Source of the DNA: Phaseolus vulgaris | Taxonomy: Eukaryota; Streptophyta; Magnoliopsida; Fabales; Fabaceae | Length of the DNA stretch: 64,000 nucleotides | NCBI RefSeq assembly: GCF_000499845.2 | Contig: NC_023755.2 | Coordinates: 8,680,752 to 8,744,751 of the forward strand | Direction: 5' to 3' | Shown: piece after piece, positions 21,782-32,939 of the stretch | How positions within the stretch are numbered: position 1 is the first letter of the stretch | How the letters are laid out: every line of letters starts with the position of its first letter | The notes under the pieces: generated by a model | What the model saw: the letters and a program-made list of their open reading frames with translations, nothing else | Told to the model about the DNA's origin: nothing | Databases searched by the model: none | Position numbers and translations under genes: made by a program

Positions 21782-24700
21782 ATGTCAGAGAGTTCATTTG
21801 TGCAATCAGCAGTTCCGAAATTTGATGGACACTATGATCATTGGGCGATGCTCATGGAAAATTTTATGCGCTCTAAAGAGTACTGGGGCGTGATTGAAAA
21901 TGGGGTTCTTGCACCAGCAGAAGGTGTTAGTCTCACAGATGCCCAGAGAAAACACAATGACGATCAGAAGTTGAAAGATTTGAAAGCAAAAAACTATCTA
22001 TTTCAAGCATTAGATCGTTCTATCTTGGAGACGATCATTAATAAGGATACAACAAAGGACATATGGGATTCTTTGAAGCAGAAATATCAAGGTTCATCCC
22101 GGGTTAAGCGTGCACACTTACAAGCTCTTCGAAAAGAGTTTGAAATTCTTCACATGAAGGAAGACGAATCTGTGAACGAGTATTTCGCTCGGACCCTTAC
22201 CATAGCCAATAAAATGAAAGTAAATGGTGAGAATAAGGGAGACGTTGCTGTAGTTGAAAAGATTTTAAGATCCTTAACTCCCAAATTTAATTATGTTGTG
22301 TGTTCCATTGAGGAGTCTAAGAATACTGACACCTTGACCATTGATGAGTTGCAAAGCAGCCTGCTCGTGCATGAACAACGCATGAGTTCTCATGTAGAGG
22401 AAGAACACTCTTTGAAAATTACGTACGCAACACAATCTGGAGGAAGGGGTCGAGGTCGTGGCAGAGGAAGAGGACGAGGACGAGGTAGACAAAGCTTCGA
22501 CAAGGCCATAGTAGAGTGTTATCATTGTCACAAGCTAGGCCATTTTCAATGGGAATGTCCAAGCAAGGAGGAGGCCAACTATGCAGAAACTGAAGAAGCA
22601 ATGTTACTTATGGCTTACACGGATATGAATAAAGTCCATACAGCAGATGTGTGGTTTCTTGACTCGGGGTGCAGCAATCATATGTGTGGAAAGAAGGAAT
22701 ACTTCTCAGATTTGGATGAAAGTTTTAGAGAATCAGTGAAGCTTGGTAACAACTCAAGCATGGTGGTATCAGGTAAGGGTAATATACGGATGCAAGTAAA
22801 TGGAATCACACAGATAATTACAGGGGTATTCTATGTTCTAGAACTGAAGAACAATTTATTGAGTATTGGGCAACTACAAGAAAAAGGGCTTACGATTCTG
22901 TTTCAAAACGGAAAGTGTAAGGTGTTTCACCGTGAGAGAGGTTTAATCATGGAGACCAAGATGACTTCAAATCGAATGTTCATACTACATGCTATATCAC
23001 AACCTATAGCATCTACTTGTTTCAATACAATTACAGAAGATATGGGGCAACTTTGGCATTGTAGATATGGCCACTTGAGCTTTAAGGGCTTGAAGACTCT
23101 ACAACAAAAGAAGATGGTGAATGGATTGCCACAACTTAAGTCTCCCGTAAGACTTTGTAAAGATTGCTTGGTGGGTAAGCAACAACGACACTCGTTTCCA
23201 AGGAAGAGCACCTGGCGAGCTTCACAAGTTCTCCAACTGGTGCATGCTGACATTTGTGGACCAATCACACCCATTTCTAACAGCAAGAAACGGTATTTGA
23301 TTACTTTCACTGATGATTTTAGTAGAAAAACATGGGTTTATTTTTAAATAGAGAAATCAAAAGCCTTTGCTGTTTTTAAAAATTTTAAGACTCATGTTCA
23401 GAAGGAAACAAATTCATTTATTAAAGCCTTACGTACTGATCGAGGAGGAGAATTTACATCACAAGAATTCACTAATTTTTGTGAAGTAAATGGTATTCGC
23501 AGACAATTGACAGCCGCATACACGCCACAACAGAATGGAGTTGCAAAACGAAAAAATAGAACTATTATGAATATGGTTCGTAGTATGATTTCTGCAAAAA
23601 AATTTCCCAAGAGCTTTTGGCCTGAAGCAGTCAACTGGACCGTGCATGTATTGAATCGCAGCCCAACATTGCCTGTAAAAAATAAAACCCCGGAAGAAGC
23701 TTGGAGTGGAGTCAAGCCTTCAGTCGAACATTTTAAAGTTTTTGGTTGTATTGCTCATGTTCATGTGCATGACAGTAATAGAACCAAGTTGGATGATAAG
23801 AGCTTAAACTGTGTTTTATTGGGAGTCAGTGAAGAATCAAAGGCTTATTGACTTTATGATCCCACTTCTCAAAGGATCATAATAAGTCGGGATGTTGTAT
23901 TCGAAGAAGACATGAATTGGGATTGGGATAAGATATATGAAGGATCCATTATGTGCGAATTGCAATGGGGTGATCACGAGGAGGATACAGTTGCGTTTGA
24001 TGAAAATGAAGAGGGGAGTGAATCTGATGAATCTGATCTCAACGCTGATATAGAAGGGGAGAATCTTTCCTCTGATTCTTTGGCTGACATGAGCTCTCCT
24101 AGCTCAACTGAAGGAAGGAAAAGGAGGCCACCTATCTGGATGAGAGACTATACAACAGGGGAAGGTATTTCTGAAGATGATAATGAAGCTCACTTAACCA
24201 TACATGCAGGTACTGATCCTATTCACTTTGAAGATGCCTTGAAAAGTGAGAAATGGAGGCATGCCATGGATCTGGAAATGGAAGCAATAAACAAAAATGG
24301 CACATGGGAATTGATGGAGTTACCCAAGGGAGGAAAAAAGATTGGCGTAAAATGGATCTATAAGACAAAATTCAATGAAAAAGGAGATGTCGACAAATAC
24401 AAGGCTAGGCTTGTAGCAAAGGGGTATACTCAACAACATGGGGTAGACTATACTGAAGTATTTGCACCTGTGACACGTATGGAGACAATTCGTTTGGTAG
24501 TAGCACTTGCAGCTCAAAGAGGATGGTCCATCCACCAACTAGACGTAAAATCTGTGTTTTTACATGGAAAGTTAAATGAAGAGGTCTTTGTGGAGCAACC
24601 CTGCGGTTATGTGCAAAAGGGACAAGAACATAAGGTGTACAAATTAAAAAAGGCACTCTACGGACTTAAGCAAGCCCCACACGCTTGGTATAGCCGTATA

Positions 24701-25769
24701 GAAGCCTATTTCATGAAGGAAGGTTTTGAGAAATGTGACTATGAGCATACTTTGTTCATCAATACAAGAAAAGAAGGCAAAGTGTTAATTGTAAGTCTTT
24801 ATGTTGATGATCTTATTTTTACTGGAAATGATGAGTTGATGTTTACAGATTTTAAAGCTTCCATGAAGCATGAGTTTGATATGGCAGATCTTGGTAAGAT
24901 GAGGTATTTCCTTGGTCTTGAAGTCCTGCAAAGATCTGATGGTGTTTTTATCAGTTAGAAGAAGTATGCATTGGAGGTGCTGAGACGGTTTGGAATGGAC
25001 AACAGTAACTCTGTTCATAATCCTATTGTTCCTGGCTATAAACTTATGAAAGATGAAGATGGAGTAAAGGTGGACAAGACTCATTATAAACAAGTTGTGG
25101 GTAGTCTCATGTACCTCACAGCAACTCGTCCAGACATGATGTTTGTGGAAAGTCTTATTAGTAGGTATATGGAAAATCCTACTGAACTTCATTTACAAGC
25201 AGCAAAAAGGGTCCTGAGATATTTGAAGGGAACAACTGAGTTGGGTATTTTCTATAGGAAAGGAGGAGATGATAAATTTGTTGCTTACACTGACAGTGAT
25301 TATGCTGGAGATTTAGATGAGAGAAAGAGTACTTCAGGTTATGTGTTCTTATTAAGTTCAGGAGCAGTTTCATGGTCATCAAAAAAACAACCAATAGTAA
25401 GTTTATCTTCCACTGAGGCAGAATTTATTGCTGCAGCCTCATGTGCATGTCAGACATTATGGTTAAAAGGAGTGTTGGAAAAGCTGGGTCAGAAGCAAGC
25501 CAAGCCAACTAGTATTCACTGTGATAGCAGTTCTACAATCAAACTCTCAAAGAACCCAGTAATGCATGGTCGCAGTAAGCACATAGATGTGCGGTTTCAT
25601 TTCCTTAGAGAGCTCACAAAGGCAGGATCTGTGGAATTGGTACATTGTGGCACCAAGGAACAGTTGGTTGATGTGATGATTGACCTATTGCCTTAAACCG
25701 TTGAAGTTGGATATTTTCTTAAAGCTAAGAGGGCTATTAGGAGTTTTATCTGAGATAGAAATAAACTGA
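21782..25769 (+). pseudogene. Ty1/copia gag-pol polyprotein, interrupted by three stops and a late frameshift
   Basis: A single frame from ATG 21782 to 25696. It encodes gag (UBN2-type), a CCHC knuckle (CYHCHKLGHFQWEC, 22517-22558), protease (LDSGCSNH, Asp codon 22661), GAG-pre-integrase (HCRYGHLS ... CKDC), integrase with RTDRGGEF, reverse transcriptase with YVDD (24800-24811) and RNase H with YTDSDYAG and SKHIDVRFHF. In-frame stops lie at 23345-23347 (TAA), 23849-23851 (TGA) and 24956-24958 (TAG). Near 25690 the conserved tail moves to another frame, FLKLRGLLGV, which ends at 25769. Domain order protease-integrase-RT-RNase H defines copia. The RT motif is intact, but the stops imply that the copy is non-autonomous. 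Confidence 0.95.
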
Positions 25770-25786
25770 ATACTAACATTCAGTTT

Positions 25787-25798
25787 AAGGGAGGAATT
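25787..25798 (+). other. Polypurine tract of the copia element
   Basis: AAGGGAGGAAT directly before the TG of the 3' LTR; the expected primer site for plus-strand synthesis. Confidence 0.85.
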
Positions 25799-26040
25799 GT
25801 TAAGATTATTTGTTAAGATTTATAACCGTTAGATTTTTATTCAGTCAAACAATAATACCTATTGTTATGGGATTTATTCTGTTTTAGAATCTGTTAGTAG
25901 TGGGCAGTTTTATTACTGTTAGTTATGGGCAGTTTGATCTTTACTTATTCTGTAAAGGCTATATAATAGCCATCGTTTATTCAATAAAGTACAGAGCACT
26001 TTTCTCTCAGTATATCTACTCTTTCTCTGCCTTTTTAACA
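25799..26040 (+). mobile_element. 3' LTR of the copia element (242 bp)
   Basis: Begins TGTTAAG and ends TTTTTAACA; CTGAA follows at 26041-26045 and matches the pentamer before the 5' LTR, giving a perfect 5-bp target-site duplication. Apart from the two duplications in the 5' LTR, I count about five substitutions between the LTRs by eye (about 2%), so the insertion is fairly recent. Confidence 0.95.
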
Positions 26041-26204
26041 CTGAAAACATGACTTTTGTGCTATCATTGCTTATAAAAAATAAGGATATGATTATAATAG
26101 GTATTTATGTTGTAGAAGATTTTGATAGTACATATTGAATGATTGACAATAAATTAATTGTGGAGTACTTATTTCAAACACTATTTTTGAATACATTCAT
26201 ATAA

Positions 26205-26340
26205 AAAAAGGCCAATAATATTTTTTCAAATTGAACTAAGTTGAACCATCATTCCCTTTTTTCCTATTTATTTGTGGCAGTAGGATCTTATTTTATATTT
26301 GTACTGTGGACATATTGGTTGAACCATTAATTTTAATTAT
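26205..26340 (+). repeat. Right copy of the ~140-bp direct repeat
   Basis: Counterpart of 21231-21388 with scattered changes and small indels. Downstream, 26345-26760 is AT-rich with no recognised gene. Confidence 0.75.
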
Positions 26341-26759
26341 ATGTTTATTCTATATTTTCTAACAGGATCTTAATTTGCAAATTGGATTAGAATGGATGAG
26401 GAATAACATGCACCCAATGTTATTGAAATGCAGGAATATTGATGTTTTTGAATTGGCTATGTTTAATGTAGTGGTGTAGTTGTTTGATGTTTGGGAATAA
26501 TTTGAAATGTAAGAATGTTGATATTTGATGTTTTATCTTAATTGAATTATTGATGCTTGACTATGTTTGAAATGGAATAAAATAATATTGATGTTTTATC
26601 GTAGCAAACATATATTCAATTTTTTATTCCATTATAAACAATTTATATTCAATTTTTTTATAATTATTTAATTTTTCAGTAGCATTGCAAATAGTAGCAA
26701 ATATTTTGATAGAATTATTTTATATTCAATTTTTAAGTAACAAACATTTTTATTGAATT

Positions 26760-26854
26760 TCTTACAAAAAAAAATTATACGCGGGTTGGCTCGCAGACCC
26801 ATGGACTAACCCTTATACGGAGCAGGTAGAGAAATCATCCCGCATTGACACCCG
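26760..26854 (-). repeat. GC-richer block like the end of a hAT-type element
   Basis: The reverse complement starts CGGGTGTCAATGCGGGATG and continues with GGGTCTGCGAGCCAACCCGCG. Such 'GTGTCAATGCGGG' and repeated CCCGC motifs are familiar from terminal regions of plant hAT elements. A second GC-richer block with CGGG and CTCGCC motifs lies at 21062-21175. Together with TA-rich flanks on both sides, they could be the two ends of one older element that contains the copia insertion. Confidence 0.35.
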
Positions 26855-26856
26855 TA

Positions 26857-26885
<29 letters not shown>
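26855..26885. repeat. (TA)n followed by (ATA)n microsatellite
   Basis: TATATATA run followed by AATAATAAT triplets; it directly follows the GC-rich hAT-like end. Confidence 0.9.
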
Positions 26886-26887
<2 letters not shown>

Positions 26888-27049
26888 AAATAAACAAGTA
26901 AGCATTTTGAAAAAATATTTTAAATAATAACTATTTTAAATATTAAAAATGAAATTTTGTAATTTATTTATAAATACAAGAAAAATTTGTAACATGCCTG
27001 TATTTTTACCATATATCTAAATGAATATATAAATTTTCGTGACAAAGTG

Positions 27050-27555
27050 AGAATCTTAAATCTGACTGAAAAGTATTTTTAGGGTTTTGACCTAAACAAC
27101 AATACTTAACATATTTGAGTGCTAGGAATAGACTTGAAATGTTAATTGCTATTAACGTCTGAGCTTTGTTTTAAGTTGTTCTTATAATTATGCGAGAGAT
27201 CGATAGTTAGGGGACATTCTTAAGGATTTTATATGCGAGAAATTGATATAAATGAATTTCATACGGGAATCAATTTCAATAAAAAAAACTTAATATTAAC
27301 ATGCTAATCAAAATACATGAGAGTGAGAGAGATGAAACCTAATCCCTATTTTTCCAACTTGAATCAATTAATTCTTTGTTTGTTTTTTTATTAACCATTG
27401 TCAACACAATCACTTCAACATTATTTTTAATTTTTTTGTTTCATATTTAGTGATTATTGTACTTGATAATTCAAGTTCCTTGTGGGATCGATATCCATCC
27501 TTAGGGATAATTATTCCTTCTGACAAACGCGGTGCACTTGCTGTAGAAAGTCATC
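27050..27555 (+). mobile_element. Truncated LTR of family B
   Basis: Matches the right-hand part of the solo LTR at 52431-53673, including CCTTAGGGAYAA, TGACAA, GCGGTGCACTTG and the end AAAGTCATCA at 27555. The left half is missing, and so is any target duplication. This is the third member of the family in the window. Confidence 0.75.
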
Positions 27556-27589
27556 AAAACTCTGCTCGAGTGAATTTTTGAGTATCTAG

Positions 27590-27890
27590 TTTTCTCTAAG
27601 TCTTATCTTGGCAAAGATGCTTCAAGTGGAGACTCCAATCATCACTTATCTTGGGTTCCTCCTCCTCCATCCCTCCACCTGCATGGAAGTCTTCAACCAT
27701 ATAAGTTCTTCCTCCTTAGTCTCTAAATCCCTCTCTTTCATTTTTGCAATCTCTTATTCTAGTGTCTTTTAATTTCTTAATTTCCCGCTTGCATTCTTAT
27801 TCATTGTGAGTATTTTTCCCTTTTCTCTTTGAAGAGAACCTTTACACTTACTTAACCACTTGGTTAAGTTCGTGTCCAAGGCGATCCTCA
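27590..27890 (+). repeat. Dispersed repeat shared in inverse with 50530-50830
   Basis: CACTTACTTAACCACTTGGTTAAGTTCGTGTC at 27845 onward (only the first part is quoted here as a landmark: ACTTAACCACTTGGTTAAG) reappears in reverse complement near 50560. The neighbouring pyrimidine-rich stretch with CATGGAAGTCTTC and TCTCTTATTC-like text is also shared. The parent element is not identified. Confidence 0.6.
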
Positions 27891-27989
27891 CTGAGTCATC
27901 ACCTTATCTTGTTAATCAAAATCCTAATTAAAGTGAAATTAATAACTGAATGTGTGATTCTACTAAATCAACTCATATCACCTAATCTC

Positions 27990-30310
27990 CCATTCTCCTT
28001 TTAGCTTGTGAATAACTAAGGTTGAATCACCATATACATTTAGAATTTTTGCTATAGATTCAATGACTGCCTAAATCCCCATAGCTCAAGCTTTATATTA
28101 TGTTATGTTGTTGGTACAATTGAAACACAACCTTGACATCATTAGTATATATTGATTATTTTGGGTAATAAGCATTACCCCTATGCCATATCGTGGTTGC
28201 CATAATGCACTAGAAGCTCCATCGAAAAATAGTGTCCATTTATTATTATCGTGGTTACATCTAGCTTCATTGAAAAAGGTTAGAATATCTTCATCAAGAA
28301 ACCAAAGTTGCATAGGTTGATAATCTTCAATGGGTTGATAAATACTCAGCTTAAGCACTACCTTTGATAGCTTTTTGAGTAACATAAACAACGTTGTATT
28401 TCGATAGTAACATTTGCCATCGAGCTATTTGATAGCTGTCGTTTTGCTGTCAAATTAATATGATTCTAGCGTAGACTTGTCTAACACTAGAGAGATGATA
28501 GTATAATTGTGGACAAATGTCTCCAAGTCGTCTCCCAACGAATCCAATAGTAAAATCAGTTGATCAGGGTTTAAAATCTATCTGCAAGCAATAAAAATTA
28601 GCAATAACAATAAAGATAAAAAAGTGGGTTTGAGATAGTTGTGCAGAAAATATAAAAGAGATTAAAATAGCAAATAAAAAAAATGGTTGATCCCAAGTTC
28701 TTCCACCATTGAATTCTTCATAGGTTCTCTAAAGATTAATCTTTTCTCAATCTTCCAACAGAGCTAAACTAGATTGAACATGCGCCGATCTGATTCAACT
28801 GAAACTCACCAGTAAAACATGCGTCTACTAGTTTAATCAATACCCACTTTGTTCCATGCGTATACTCCATGGGAATGCTTACCTCCTCTCCCTTGAATCA
28901 TGCGCCCAAGAAATTAATTAGAACAATGCGAACTAACTAAGAAACCAAAGTTTAAGATAAGGAAGACTCTCAATCATGCGTTCAAGTACAACCTCTCACA
29001 AAAACCAGTTTTCCAGGAGATTAGACAATAAAAACAACTGCTATAGAGAATTAAAAATCGAAACTTTTATTGAACAAAACCTCAGAACTCAATGGGGAAT
29101 TACAAAAGAATCAACCAAAAAGGTTTAGCCTTCCATGCGGAGGCAAAACAAAAGAATTACTAAGAAGAAAATAAACTAAGAAAACCCTATGAAGCTCTTC
29201 TTTTTTCTCCTTTATGCTTGTGTCCTTTTATAGGCTTTTCTGCTCCAAGGATCTTGGGAAAATATTGCAGTTTAGATTTTGTAAACAGTTTCCACTTTCC
29301 ATAATTCTTTTTATTTTGCAGAAGATTTGCTTCCAATTCTGTTTCTGGAATCTTGTAGCTTTTATTTTCTCTTTCTTCTCCTCAGAATATTTTTTCTGTT
29401 TTGGTTCAAGAAGCAACTTGGACTTTTGCATATTTGGCTCATTCATAAAGGTAGATGCTTCCTCCGGATAATTTACTCTAAAAACACAAAATTAACAATA
29501 ATAATAGTTAAGGCCCAAATAAACCCAATTATAAGAATATTAATTAAAACAATGGATTTATTTATTATTATAGTCCAATAATCTATGATTAAGGCTATTG
29601 TGTGTGAATAAATATATGCTCATCACTATTATTCCTGTGAGTGCGAGCTTTTCAAAGATGTACTTGACCAGATCAATCTTGGATATTAACCAAGTTGTAT
29701 GGTTTACCGTGTATTGTCTTAATCGATGAGCTACCCAAGCCAGAGCACAAAAGTTTGCTCCAAGGAAGATTATCTTTGCTCGTAACTAGTAAATTTCTTG
29801 CTTAGGTTATACATGGTGTGCTCTTCCTTTCCCGTTTCATCATGATGACTTAAAACACAACCCATTGATTCCTCCAAAACTGTCAAGTATAGAATGAGAG
29901 ATTTTCCTAACTTTGGTGGACATAACAATAAAGGATCTTGTAAATATTTAATTTTATCAAAAATTGTCTGACAATCTTCATTCCACTCCACAACTTGATT
30001 TTTGCTAAGCAATTTGAATATCAACTTGCAAGTTGATATTAAATGGTAGATAAATCTAGCAATGTAGTTTAGTCTGTCTGGAAAACCCCAAACTTCTTTT
30101 TTCTGTGCAAGGATGTGGCATCTCTAGAATTGCACCCACCTTGTCCGGGTCCACTTCTATCCCCTTTTGACTTACGATGAAGGCCAATTTTTTTTTGAAT
30201 TCATGCCAAAAGTGCATTTAGTTGTTTTCATCCTAAGCTTCAACTTTCTCAAACTTTCAAACAATTTTCTCAGTTTGACAATGCGTTATTCTTCTTATCT
30301 AAATTTGGTG
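27990..30310 (-). pseudogene. Decayed Ty3/gypsy pol (Tat/Ogre-like), minus strand
   Basis: Two coding blocks separated by a solo LTR. The right block (29631-30310) encodes the end of reverse transcriptase and a first RNase H: KNQVVEWNEDCQTIFDKIK, LYLTVLEESMGCVLS, then YNLSKKFTSYEQR, followed in other frames by NHTTWLIS and IDLVKYIFE. The left block (27990-28424) encodes a second RNase H-like part, KWTLFFDGASSA and GIGVMLI, then an IAKILNVYGDS-like segment. Two RNase H domains in a row are a hallmark of the Tat/Ogre group of gypsy elements. Many stops and frameshifts are present. Confidence 0.75.
28430..29625 (-). mobile_element. Solo LTR (1196 bp) nested in the Tat-like pol, TSD CTATT
   Basis: Starts TGATAGCTGTCG, ends ATGCTCATCA; CTATT flanks it at 28425-28429 and 29626-29630. 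The reverse complement begins TGATGAGCATATATTT, so the LTR reads on the minus strand. Joining the flanks in thought restores the conserved gypsy text (GRIARWQ-type region) without extra bases, which supports the boundaries. No internal domain is present. Confidence 0.92.
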
Positions 30311-30329
30311 ATTATATCATTGACATAAA

Positions 30330-30760
30330 TTTATGATGCTAAACATGAATTGATGTAAACACATTACAAGAAAATTATACAAGAACAAGACAAAGAAAGA
30401 AATTATGATGGTAAGCATGAATTGATATCAACACCAAGTTTTTTAAGAGTGATCCCATACAAACATGAATCCTAAAGCTTTAAGCAAAGCAAACACATTG
30501 GTGATAAAATATTGCATTTCATCAAAATAAAACACCATGGCCAAATCAATGGTTATCAATGGTTTTCAAGTTGTTGAGTTACATATTTGAAAGGCAAGGA
30601 TATCACACTCTAATGTATCAATTACTAAGTTAAATCTTGGTTAAACAAAAAGAAAGAGTATAGATTTCTATTTACGTGAAGTTAATGACATGAATGAAAA
30701 CAAACTTAAATGAATTTATATATTTCTTAACATCAATGTTAAAAGGTTCAGTGTTAACAC
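30330..30760. other. Intergenic DNA with a small duplication
   Basis: A ~30-bp motif (ATGATGCTAAACATGAATTG) near 30330 recurs with changes near 30407. No gene was recognised. Confidence 0.5.
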
Positions 30761-30764
30761 ACTA

Positions 30765-31165
30765 CAATAAAAAAATTATTAAATAAAAACTAAATTTAAA
30801 GATAAAAAAATAGTTACTATATTAACTAAATTAGATATTATTTTATAAAGTAAATAATTATTGATATCTAAAGTAGTTTCTATTATTAATAAAAATTTAT
30901 AAACTAGTTTCTAATTTGGTATCTAACTAGCTATCAAGATTTTGGCTACCAATTTTAGAATCTAAAGTAGTTGGTAGCTAAAACTTTGGTAACTAATTAT
31001 ATAACAATTTAGAAACTAATTATATATCAATTTAAAAATTAATTTATAAATTTTCATTAATAATAAAAACTACTTTAAATATCAATAATTTTTTTATTCT
31101 ATAAAATAACATCTAATTTAGTTATTATAATAAATAATTATTTTTTATTTAACAATTTCTTGTAA
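30765..31165. mobile_element. AT-rich foldback (MITE-like) element, best copy
   Basis: About 400 bp that is nearly palindromic: CTACAATAAAAAAATTATTAAAT at the left (first 20 bases suffice as landmark) mirrors ATTTAACAATTTCTTGTAAT at the right. Inner arms with ATAAATTTTTATTAATAATAGAAAC-type sequence are also mirrored. The CACTACAA-like start recalls CACTA-derived MITEs. Related but more degraded copies lie at 43250-43650, 44010-44465, 48925-49312 and 50000-50225. Confidence 0.75.
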
Positions 31166-31584
31166 TAAAAAAGACATTCTCAACTAAACAGAAAAAAAAA
31201 TTCACAATTTTTAAGAAGAAAAAACTACTAATTATTGATGGAAACCAAACAATGATATAAAAAATATTAAAAAACTAAAAATGAATCTTTGAAATGTAAA
31301 AAAGAAAAGTCTGTTAGAAAGTACTTTTCAGCACGTTTACCATTCGAAATGTACTTTTCCATTTTTTTATTGTTCTGATTATTTAGAAAATAGTTTTAGA
31401 ACATTCTTTTTATTTTTCTGTTGCAGAAATTATTTTTTAAATGTTTTCTGAAATTAAAAAGTGTGTTTAGTAAAATGTTTTCTGAAACATGAAACAAGAA
31501 AAATAAAGATTATAAAAGAGAATTGTTAACAAAAGGGGAAGTGTAAATAGTAGAAGCCCAATATTATATTCTAAGCCTAGCTGA

Positions 31585-32157
31585 TGACTTCTTCTTCCTG
31601 CACCCCTACGTCTTTCTTCCTGCATCCCCGCAATTTTCTAAATTCTGAAACTGGCCTTGACCTTTTATTTGAAAAAGGGCACCATGGTTACTGGAAATCG
31701 AGATCTGGGAGTGTGCTACGGATTCATCAATCCAGAACAAAATCATTTTTTTTTCCGGATAAGGGGGTGTTTCGGAAGCAAAATTTGCATAAATTATTGA
31801 TTTTCAGATTGCTGAATCCGAAAGCCTAATTCTATTACGGATTGGTGGATCCAAAATGCATTTTTTTGAATTATGGATTTCTAAATCTAGAATGCATATT
31901 TTCTTATATGGATTGGTGAATCCAAAATATTTTTTTTGAATGATGGATTTTAAAATGTGTGCATATTTTGAATTACGGATTGGTGAATCCAAAATTTTAC
32001 CAGAAATATCAATCCGAAATTTTTCCAGATTCCATAATGCAAAAAAATAAATACAGTTCATGTGCATTTTAAGGTTTTTAAAAAATAATAGGGATAATTT
32101 AGTCTTCGCATAGGGATGCAGGAAGAAAAATGTAGGGGTGGAGGAAGAAACTGCCCG
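31585..32157. mobile_element. Non-autonomous element with ~39-bp terminal inverted repeats
   Basis: The left end (31589-31629) contains TCTTCCTGCACCCCTACG and CTTTCTTCCTGCATCCC. The right end (32112-32150) is its reverse complement with about four mismatches. AGCTGA occurs just outside on both sides (31579-31584 and 32158-32163), a possible target duplication. The interior contains three or more diverged direct copies of a GGATTGGTGRATCCAAAAT motif (31841, 31911, 31978). No transposase. The superfamily is unknown. Confidence 0.7.
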
Positions 32158-32729
32158 AGCTGACAATGGGGCGATCATCAAACGGGCCTTCGAAAGAAAG
32201 ACATAAAAAACTATGCTTTTGTTTGTTTAGTTTAAACGCAAGCGAGAGAATTAAATTCAGTACAAAGCATTTTACCTATGTCACGGGAAATTTCACTCGA
32301 AATTGAATATTGAACAACATTAATAATAGAATAATTATAATATTGTAGGTAAATATATAAAAAAGAAATCCTTACTTAATAAAAGCACTTTCACCCATAA
32401 TATAAAGTAGTTGTGTGCTGAAAAAAAAAAAAGTAGTTGTGAATTGTAAAGAAGTTTCGTCTAGTGTTTCTTAGCACCTCATTTGCAGCCATTCGTTTTC
32501 TTCCTTCTACGGTTATGTGTACCCACATTAGGGTGGTAATGGAATCTAGACCAATAAAATGGAGTGTTAATGAAATCTAATTCAATAAAACAGTTTGAAT
32601 TTAAAATTTATATTCATTTTAATTAGATTAAATTTAAAATTTATATTATTTTAATTAGATTAAATTTATTTGAATTTATTTCAATTATATTAAATTTAGT
32701 TTAAATTTATTTTGTCTATTAGATTAAAT

Positions 32730-32925
32730 CGATTTCAATCTCGACAAGAGTTAACTTGACTCGATATGGATTTAGATCAACTCGATTAGACTTGGACCGA
32801 GACGACTTAGCTAAACTTGAACCCGGGCTAACTTGATTCGACTTGGACCCAAGCCGACTCAGTTCAACTTGGGTCCGAGCCGACTCGATATGTGTTTTGG
32901 CTGACTCGACTCGATATGGGCCCAT
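32730..32925. repeat. Short-period GACTCGA/GACTTGG repeat tract
   Basis: Degenerate repeats of roughly 20 bp built on ACTCGAYATGG, ACTTGGACC and CCGACTCR. The tract is less AT-rich than its surroundings and ends at the start of the gypsy gag relic. Similar CGAGTCGACTCGG-like text appears at 63470-63580. Confidence 0.65.
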
Positions 32926-32939
32926 GAGGGTCTTCCAGT

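Noticed and set aside
22274..22531. Minus-strand 85-codon frame with a serine run
   Set aside because: Antisense shadow of the glycine/arginine-rich linker in the copia gag frame.
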